In this document: one piece after another, positions 5,714 through 10,295 of the stretch
Numbering within the stretch: position 1 is the stretch's first letter
How the letters are laid out: every line of letters begins with the position of its first letter
DNA from: an uncultured Oscillospiraceae bacterium
Lineage (GTDB): Bacteria; Bacillota; Clostridia; Oscillospirales; Ruminococcaceae
Length of the DNA stretch: 10,295 nt
Direction of reading: 5' to 3'
NCBI GenBank assembly: GCA_910579545.1
Contig: CAJTVI010000079.1
Span: 1 to 10,295, forward strand
Made by a program: the position numbers and the translations under genes
The notes under the pieces: generated by a model
Told to the model about the DNA's origin: nothing
Seen by the model: only the letters and a program-made list of their open reading frames with translations
Database searches by the model: none

Positions 5714-6637
5714 TTGGGCTATGTGGCGGGCATTGGCGGCGCAAACATCGACCTGCACGGCAGGGCGGACGGCGCGGTGGTGCTGCGGGACTCGAACCCC
5801 GGCCGGATGCACCTGTCGATGGGGGGCGTAATGCGCAACATCCTGGAAAACCTGGCCCGGCTGGGGGTGCCGGTACGGCTGGCCAGCGTGGTGGGCGACG
5901 ACGAATACGGCCGCATGCTGCGGGAGGGCTGCCGCGCCCTGGGCATGGGCACCGACTGCCTTGTGACCCTGCCGGGCGAGCATTCCAGCTGCTATGTCTC
6001 GATTTTGGACGGCAGCGGCGATATGCTGATCGCCATGAGCGACATGCACATCGTCAAGCAGCTTAACGAGGATTTTGTGCGCGGCTGCCTGCCCATGCTG
6101 AACGCAGCCGAACTGGTGGTGTGCGATGCAAACCTCTCCCCCGCCGCCCTGCGCTTTCTCACCCAGCACTGCACCCGGCCGCTGTATCTGGACCCGGTGT
6201 CCACCCGGTGGGCCGAGGCGGTGCGCCCGGTGCTGGGCCGGTTTGACACGGTAAAGCCGAACCTTCTGGAGATGGAGGTGCTGGCCGGCAGGCCGATCGG
6301 CAGCCGGGCAGAGTTGGAGGCTGCCTGCAGCGCCGTGCTGGCGGCCGGGGTGCGGCAGGTGTTTGTTTCGCTGGGGGAAAATGGGCTGTGGTACCAGGGC
6401 CCCGGCGAGGCGCTGCACGGCAAAGCGCGCGGGTTTGACCGGCTGGTAAACGCCACCGGCGCGGGCGACGCCACCATGGCCGGCATCGTATACGCGGCGC
6501 TGCACGGCCTGCCGCCCAAAGACACCCTGCGCTTTGCGCTGGGGGCCGGGCTGCTGGCCGTGAGCGGCGAGGACACCATCAACCCGGCCATGAGCGCCGG
6601 CGCGGTAAATACCATGATAAAGGAGTATCTGTTATGA
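5714..6637 (+). CDS. psuK: Pseudouridine kinase (PfkB family)
   Basis: Cytosolic kinase that phosphorylates pseudouridine to pseudouridine 5'-phosphate with ATP, the first step of pseudouridine breakdown. It is a 307-residue PfkB/ribokinase-fold protein. The N-terminal GIGGANIDLHG (6-16) and GGVMRNILENLARLG (37-51) are typical of PsuK. The C-terminal anion-hole/catalytic motif is NATGAGD (246-252), with Asp252 as the expected base. KPNLLEMEVLAG (181-192) is the usual PfkB segment before the nucleotide site. Identity is strongly supported by psuG directly downstream, overlapping by 4 bases (ATGA at 6634-6637). The start is TTG5714, chosen from the AGGAGG and family alignment; starts further upstream would add about 59 residues of nonsense from the inverted-repeat element. 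No clear sigma-A promoter is seen. TTGACA at 5454 lies in the element's left terminus and lacks a matching -10. A generic sugar kinase is the alternative, but the neighbour makes this unlikely. Confidence 0.93.
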   Translation: MGYVAGIGGANIDLHGRADGAVVLRDSNPGRMHLSMGGVMRNILENLARLGVPVRLASVVGDDEYGRMLREGCRALGMGTDCLVTLPGEHSSCYVSILDGSGDMLIAMSDMHIVKQLNEDFVRGCLPMLNAAELVVCDANLSPAALRFLTQHCTRPLYLDPVSTRWAEAVRPVLGRFDTVKPNLLEMEVLAGRPIGSRAELEAACSAVLAAGVRQVFVSLGENGLWYQGPGEALHGKARGFDRLVNATGAGDATMAGIVYAALHGLPPKDTLRFALGAGLLAVSGEDTINPAMSAGAVNTMIKEYLL

Positions 6638-7551
6638 ATCTGGACAAATACCTGGACGTTGCCCCCGAGATCAGGGCGGCCTTGGCCGCCGGCAAGCCGG
6701 TGGTGGCGCTGGAAAGCACCATCCTTTCGCACGGGATGCCCTACCCTCAAAACCTTGCCTTTGCGGCCCGGGTGGAACAGGTGATCCGGGACGAGGGGGC
6801 CGTGCCGGCCACCATGGCGATCATTGACGGCCGGATGAAGGCGGGGCTGACCGGGGCCGAACTGGAGCGGATGTGCAAGGCCGAGGGGGTGGCCAAGGTG
6901 AGCCGCCGGGACCTGCCCATCCTGCTGGCAGAGGGCGGCACCGGCGCAACCACGGTGGCCTCCACCATGATCCTGGCCAGCCTTGCGGGGGTGCGCATCT
7001 TTGCCACCGGCGGCATTGGGGGGGTGCACCGCGGCGCGCAGGAGACAATGGATATCAGCGCCGACCTTCAGGAACTGGCCCACACCCCGGTGGCGGTGGT
7101 GTGCGCCGGGGCCAAGATGATCCTGGACATTGGGCTGACCCTGGAATACCTTGAAACGATGGGGGTGCCGGTGCTGGGGCTGGATACCGACGATTTCCCC
7201 AGCTTTTACTGCCGCAAAAGCGGTTTTGGGGTGGATTACAACGCCAAAACCCCGGCCGACGCCGCCCGGGTGGCCAAAACCAAGTGGGATCTGGGGCTCA
7301 TTGGGGGGCTCTTGATTGGCAACCCGGTGCCCGAGGAATACGCCATGGACTTTGACGAGATGACCGCCGTGATCGACAGGGCCCTGGCCGCCGCCCGGGA
7401 TGCCGGGGTGCGCGGCAAGGACACCACGCCCTTTTTGCTGGCCCACATTGTGGAGTACACCGGCGGGCGCAGCCTTGCCACCAACATCGAGCTGGCCTGC
7501 CACAACGCGCGGATGGCTGCCCGCATCGCGGTGGAGTACGCTAAGCTGTGA
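6634..7551 (+). CDS. psuG: Pseudouridine-5'-phosphate glycosidase
   Basis: Cytosolic C-glycosidase that splits pseudouridine 5'-phosphate into uracil and ribose 5-phosphate, completing the pathway begun by PsuK. At 305 residues it has the usual family length. Hallmarks are ALESTILSHGMPYPQN (25-40), TVASTMILA (107-115), FATGGIGGVHRG (123-134), TMDISADLQEL (138-148) and AGAKMILDIGLTLEYLET. Lys161 in AGAK corresponds, from memory of the E. coli enzyme, to the lysine that forms the ring-opened ribose adduct. Glu27, Lys88 and Asp144 are candidate partners. The start ATG6634 overlaps the psuK stop (ATGA), so translation is coupled. The stop at 7549-7551 overlaps the next gene's GTG (GTGA). No truncation or missing motif is seen. 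No transporter or nucleosidase that would supply pseudouridine is visible in the window. Confidence 0.96.
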   Translation: MNLDKYLDVAPEIRAALAAGKPVVALESTILSHGMPYPQNLAFAARVEQVIRDEGAVPATMAIIDGRMKAGLTGAELERMCKAEGVAKVSRRDLPILLAEGGTGATTVASTMILASLAGVRIFATGGIGGVHRGAQETMDISADLQELAHTPVAVVCAGAKMILDIGLTLEYLETMGVPVLGLDTDDFPSFYCRKSGFGVDYNAKTPADAARVAKTKWDLGLIGGLLIGNPVPEEYAMDFDEMTAVIDRALAAARDAGVRGKDTTPFLLAHIVEYTGGRSLATNIELACHNARMAARIAVEYAKL

Positions 7552-9218
7552 GCCGGCGCAGGCAGGGCGTCCCGGCGCCAAAACAGCCCGGCGCGGGCAG
7601 GGCCGGCGGGATTTTTTCGCGGGCGGCCAGGCCGCGCATGGCCCCGGGGCAAAAAGGGGCGGCCGCCTCCCCCGGCCCCGGCCGGGCAGACTGGGCCGCG
7701 GCGGTGCTGGTTGGGCTGGCGGCGCTGGTCTGCTTTGAGCACCCGGACATCTGGGAGACCTGCAACCACAGCCGGATACTGCTGGACAGCCTGTTTGAGG
7801 GCCGCTTTTTGGAGTTTTACGAACTGGTGGCCGCCCACGAGGCTCCCCTTTACTATGTAAATGGGGCCAACTACAATATTTTGGTCTACCTGCTGTTTGC
7901 GGCCTGGCAGCTGCCGGTCTGGCTTGTGTGCAGGCTGGCGGGGCTGGCGGCAAACGAATATTTTTTGATCTTTTGGTCCAAGGGCCTGTGCGCGGCGGGG
8001 CTGGCGGCCTGCTGCTGGCTGCTGGCAAAGCTGGCGGAAGGGCTGGGGCTCTCACAGCCGGAATGCCGCTGGGCGGCGCTGGGGCTTTTGCTCTGGCCGG
8101 TCAGCTTTTTCAGCGTGCTGGTGATGGGCCAATACGACGTGTTCTGCCTGGCGGCCACCCTGGCTGCCCTGCTCTGCTACCAAAAGGGGCGGCTGCGGGC
8201 GTTTACGGGCTGGATGGGCGCGGCGGCGTGTTTTAAGTTTTTTCCGCTGCTGGTGTTTTTGCCGCTTTTGCTGCTGGCCGAAAAGCGGCCCAAAAAGCTT
8301 TTGCTGCACGGCCTTGGCAGCCTGTGGCTGCTGATCCCCACCACCCTGCTGTTTTGGGGCCGCACCGGCAAGGCGCTGGGTTTTACGGTGGAGATGGCGC
8401 AGCGCCTGTTTGCCCAAACCCTGCCCGGCGGCATGCGGGACCTCCCGGTGTTTGCGCTGGTCTATGCGCTGGTGCTGGTGCTCTGCTGGTTTTGGCACCC
8501 GGACGCCAGGCGGCTGCGCGGGCCGCTGGCGGTGTATGTTTGCCTTGCAGTGTACAGCCTGATGCTGCTTTGCATCCGCTGGCACCCCCAGTGGGTGGCG
8601 CTGCTGGGGCCGTTTTGGCTGCTGTGCATGCTGCTGCAAAAAGAGCGGCTGGCCTTTTTGGCCCTGGACTGGGCGTTCAGCGCCGGGTACTTTTTGCTGG
8701 TGTTTTTTGAGTTTCCCTGCCAGATGGACGCAAACCTGTTTGACTATGGGCTGATCACCGCCCTGACCGGGCGGCTGGCCAGCCAGAACCTTGGCCGCAC
8801 CACCGCCTCGGTGCTGCTGGAAAAGATCCCCTTTTGCGTGCAGCTGGCCCCGGCCCTGTTTGCCGTGCCGCTGCTGGCCGCGCTGGTGCTGCATTTCCCG
8901 CTCAAAAGCGGCAGCCTTGCGGCCCGGCTGGCCGGGGCCGCCGGCGGGGGCGCTGAGGGCCTGGAGGCCGACGGGGGCGAGGGCCCAAACGGCGCAGCCG
9001 CCGGAGCTGTAAATGGTGAGGCCGGTGGGGGTAAAAATGCCCCGGCCATTGCGGGCGCAAACGATACGGCCGGTGGCCCAGGCTTTGCCGGCGGTGGCGA
9101 AAACGCCCCGGCCATCGCCCCGGTATCCCTGCGGGTGTGGGTGTTTGCCAGCTTTGCGGTGGGGGTGCTGCTCTGCTGGTTTTTGCCCAGCCTGTGGGTT
9201 TGGGTGCAGTGCTTTTAG
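7548..9218 (+). CDS. Polytopic membrane protein, GT-C/GT87-like glycosyltransferase
   Basis: A roughly 556-residue integral membrane protein with about ten or more hydrophobic segments from residue 48 onward. The pattern recalls bacterial GT-C enzymes (GT87/DUF2029-like mannosyltransferases), which move sugars from polyprenyl-phosphate donors on the outer face of the membrane. Suggestive motifs are FEHPDIWETCNHSRILLDSL in the first loop (63-82), VMGQYDVF (192-199), Lys230 in CFKFFPLLVFLPLL, and RWHPQW (344-349). A hydrophilic Ala/Gly-rich insert (about 458-525) precedes the last TM (about 528-552) and holds two copies of GGGxNAPAIA. The GTG7548 start overlaps the psuG stop and has a weak GGTGGAG 11 bases upstream. 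ATG7638 is an alternative start, lacking a Shine-Dalgarno. Translation is probably coupled to psuG. The glycosyltransferase assignment is by pattern only, and substrate and acceptor are unknown. Confidence 0.75.
   Translation: MSRRRQGVPAPKQPGAGRAGGIFSRAARPRMAPGQKGAAASPGPGRADWAAAVLVGLAALVCFEHPDIWETCNHSRILLDSLFEGRFLEFYELVAAHEAPLYYVNGANYNILVYLLFAAWQLPVWLVCRLAGLAANEYFLIFWSKGLCAAGLAACCWLLAKLAEGLGLSQPECRWAALGLLLWPVSFFSVLVMGQYDVFCLAATLAALLCYQKGRLRAFTGWMGAAACFKFFPLLVFLPLLLLAEKRPKKLLLHGLGSLWLLIPTTLLFWGRTGKALGFTVEMAQRLFAQTLPGGMRDLPVFALVYALVLVLCWFWHPDARRLRGPLAVYVCLAVYSLMLLCIRWHPQWVALLGPFWLLCMLLQKERLAFLALDWAFSAGYFLLVFFEFPCQMDANLFDYGLITALTGRLASQNLGRTTASVLLEKIPFCVQLAPALFAVPLLAALVLHFPLKSGSLAARLAGAAGGGAEGLEADGGEGPNGAAAGAVNGEAGGGKNAPAIAGANDTAGGPGFAGGGENAPAIAPVSLRVWVFASFAVGVLLCWFLPSLWVWVQCF
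9024..9119 (+). repeat. Degenerate in-frame direct repeat inside the GT-C-like gene
   Basis: Two 30-base units (9024-9053 and 9090-9119), 66 bases apart, encode GGGKNAPAIA and GGGENAPAIA. They differ mostly at third codon positions. They lie in the low-complexity loop before the last membrane segment and look like an old internal duplication with the peptide conserved. Confidence 0.55.
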
Positions 9219-9238
9219 CGGTTTTTGGGCAAGAGCAG

Positions 9239-9272
9239 CGGCCCCGGTGTTCTGCAAAGAACACCGGGGCCG
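9239..9272 (+). terminator. 15-bp hairpin with GCAA tetraloop
   Basis: Bases 9239-9253 pair perfectly with 9258-9272, capped by GCAA (9254-9257), a GNRA-type loop. It lies 20 bases after the membrane protein's stop codon. Only GTTTGATC follows, so the U-tract is weak. It is the likely end of the psuK-psuG-membrane protein operon, with possible read-through. Confidence 0.7.
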
Positions 9273-9318
9273 GTTTGATCGGGCAGGAGGCCGCAGGCCG
9301 CCCCGCCCCCCGCCATCC

Positions 9319-9335
9319 CCCGGCGCGGCGCCGGG
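9319..9335 (+). other. Small hairpin before the methyltransferase gene
   Basis: CCCGGC (9319-9324) and GCCGGG (9330-9335) flank a 5-base loop, ending 12 bases before the GGAGG (9348-9352) of the methyltransferase. The rest of the 9219-9357 gap holds the operon-end hairpin and C-rich sequence with no convincing promoter. Chance pairing is possible. Confidence 0.25.
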
Positions 9336-9357
9336 AATCAAAAAGCTGGAGGCCATC

Positions 9358-10143
9358 ATGCGGATCCAGGATCAAAACATTGACGGCGGCAAAGCCTTTG
9401 ACTGGGGAAAAGCCTCCGCGGACTATGCGGCATACCGGGACATTTACCCGCAGGAATTTTACGACCGGATCCTGCGGCGAAAGCTGTGCGTCCATGGGCA
9501 GCGCGTCCTTGACGTTGGTACCGGCACAGGGGTGCTGCCCAGAAATATGTACCGCTATGGGGCCAGCTGGACCGGCACGGACATTTCCGCCGAGCAGATC
9601 GAACAGGCCAAAGCCCTCTCCCGCGGCATGAAGATCGGCTATTACGCCCAACCGGCGGAAAACCTGCCCTTTGCGCCGCAGTCGTTTGATGTGATCACCG
9701 CCTGTCAGTGCTTTTGGTATTTCCAGCACGAAACCGTGATGCCCAAATTTTATGAACTGCTCAAGGCCGGCGGGCGGCTTCTCGTTTTGTACATGGCGTG
9801 GCTTCCGTTTGAGGACAAAATTGCGGCCGCCAGCGAAAAGCTTGTGCTGAAATACAGCCCCAAGTGGAGCGGCGCGGCCGAGACCATGCACCCCATCGCC
9901 ATCCCCGGCTGTTACCTTGAGCGGTTTGAACTGGTTTGCCATGAGGAATATCCGCTTAAGGTGCATTTTACGCGCCAAAGCTGGCATGGAAGGATGAGGG
10001 CCTGCCGGGGGGTCGGCGCGTCCCTTTCAAAAGAGGAAATCAGCGCCTGGGAAGCGGAGCATCTGCGGCTGCTGGGCGACATTGCGCCCGCAGAATTTGA
10101 CATACTGCATTATGCCGCCATGGCCGAGCTGGCAAAAAAATAG
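9358..10143 (+). CDS. Class I SAM-dependent methyltransferase
   Basis: A 261-residue cytosolic protein with the Rossmann-type methyltransferase fold (Methyltransf_11/25-like). Motif I, RVLDVGTGTGVLPRNM (49-64), binds S-adenosylmethionine. The acidic end of strand 2 is TGTDIS (72-77, Asp75). AENLPFAPQSFDVITACQCFWYF (100-122) covers motifs II-III, and FYELLKAGGRLLVLY (131-145) the next strand-helix. The remaining C-terminal part (about 150-261) is not a recognised substrate domain. ATG9358 is preceded by GGAGG five bases upstream. The frame stays open 115 codons further up, but that stretch crosses the hairpin and lies inside the preceding gene. GC is roughly 55-60% against 65-80% in neighbours, suggesting different ancestry or weaker GC pressure. 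The gene is separated from the operon by a terminator-like hairpin. The substrate cannot be predicted; many such genes act on small molecules. Confidence 0.9.
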   Translation: MRIQDQNIDGGKAFDWGKASADYAAYRDIYPQEFYDRILRRKLCVHGQRVLDVGTGTGVLPRNMYRYGASWTGTDISAEQIEQAKALSRGMKIGYYAQPAENLPFAPQSFDVITACQCFWYFQHETVMPKFYELLKAGGRLLVLYMAWLPFEDKIAAASEKLVLKYSPKWSGAAETMHPIAIPGCYLERFELVCHEEYPLKVHFTRQSWHGRMRACRGVGASLSKEEISAWEAEHLRLLGDIAPAEFDILHYAAMAELAKK

Positions 10144-10207
10144 CCGAATGGCCCAAACCCTTTTTGCCATCATGCGATCTGTCCCTGCTTTGGGGGATAC
10201 GGCAAAC

Positions 10208-10240
10208 ACGCGCCGCCGGGCACAGGGCCCGGCGGCGCGT
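10208..10240 (+). terminator. 14-bp GC hairpin after the methyltransferase
   Basis: Bases 10208-10221 pair perfectly with 10227-10240 around a 5-base ACAGG loop, 64 bases after the stop codon. It has no T-run after it on + (CAGTCTGTC), and on - only GTTTGCC follows. It is probably a terminator of the same U-poor type as those at 4353 and 9239. Confidence 0.55.
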
Positions 10241-10283
10241 CAGTCTGTCAAAAAATGGAAAAGCAGCAAGACAAAAGGGAGAA

Positions 10284-10290
10284 AAGGAGG
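10284..10290 (+). promoter_or_regulatory. Strong Shine-Dalgarno for a gene starting past the right edge
   Basis: AAGGAGG, followed by TATAA at the window end, sits in a purine-rich leader (from about 10250). The spacing predicts a start codon within a few bases beyond 10295. No clear -35/-10 pair is visible between the hairpin at 10208-10240 and this site. Confidence 0.7.
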
Positions 10291-10295
10291 TATAA

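Noticed and set aside
5199..5745. Longer minus-strand start for the M23 protein (open frame back to 5744)
   Set aside because: The extra sequence runs through the terminator and the inverted-repeat element and resembles no M23 protein; the ATG at 5198 directly precedes a basic segment and TM.
5992..8055. 687-codon open frame on the minus strand over psuK, psuG and the membrane gene
   Set aside because: It is antisense to psuG and parts of psuK and the membrane gene, all with recognisable motifs; its translation is Gly/Pro/His/Arg-rich without domains. GC-rich codon bias commonly leaves such shadows open.
9013..9357. Upstream extension of the methyltransferase by 115 codons
   Set aside because: It would overlap the preceding gene and cross the 15-bp hairpin; the translation is low complexity, and ATG9358 has a GGAGG at good spacing.
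1..10295. tRNA, rRNA, CRISPR array, transposase or toxin-antitoxin genes
   Set aside because: I looked for them and saw no cloverleaf, regular short repeats with spacers, or transposase motifs; none can be supported.

Overview
The window is GC-rich throughout (often over 65-70% in coding DNA) and reads like a Gram-positive anaerobe of the class Clostridia, most likely in or near the Oscillospiraceae/Ruminococcaceae. This rests on the low-GC-type Shine-Dalgarno sites (AGGAGG), the multi-TM sensor kinase style, a SpoIIQ-like LytM protein, a psuK-psuG pair with a TTG start, and the codon style. The assignment is by familiarity with protein style, not by a search.

Layout, left to right. (1) 1-2194: a membrane sensor histidine kinase on the + strand whose frame is still open at the left edge, so its true start may lie outside. 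(2) 2195-2345: a short gap with a near-consensus sigma-A promoter that has two tandem TATAATATT repeats and a small palindrome on its -35 box. (3) 2346-4319: a complete methyl-accepting chemotaxis protein (dCache, HAMP, signalling domain). (4) 4353-4392: a perfect 17-bp GC hairpin between convergent genes. (5) 4479-5198, minus strand: a membrane-anchored M23/LytM protein resembling SpoIIQ, preceded by a candidate forespore (sigma-F/sigma-G type) promoter. (6) 5199-5713: a 515-bp gene-free region between divergent genes. Its right half (5447-5694) is a 248-bp element with imperfect terminal inverted repeats and several nested hairpins, ending 5 bases before the psuK Shine-Dalgarno. (7) 5714-9218: a tightly overlapped + strand operon of psuK (pseudouridine kinase), psuG (pseudouridine-5'-phosphate glycosidase) and a polytopic membrane protein resembling GT-C/GT87 glycosyltransferases. 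(8) 9239-9272: a 15-bp hairpin with a GCAA loop. (9) 9358-10143: a class I SAM methyltransferase with visibly lower GC than its neighbours. (10) 10144-10295: a hairpin and a strong Shine-Dalgarno for a gene starting just beyond the right edge.

Functionally, the first two genes sense external signals, the M23 protein probably works at the forespore membrane or cell wall, and psuK/psuG together turn pseudouridine into uracil and ribose 5-phosphate. The membrane glycosyltransferase-like gene is translationally coupled to psuG, but its link to pseudouridine is unexplained.

The most unusual object is the 248-bp inverted-repeat element at 5447-5694. It could be a miniature mobile element or repetitive palindrome, a structured leader RNA of psuKG, or both. 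Genome-wide copy number and covariation would decide.
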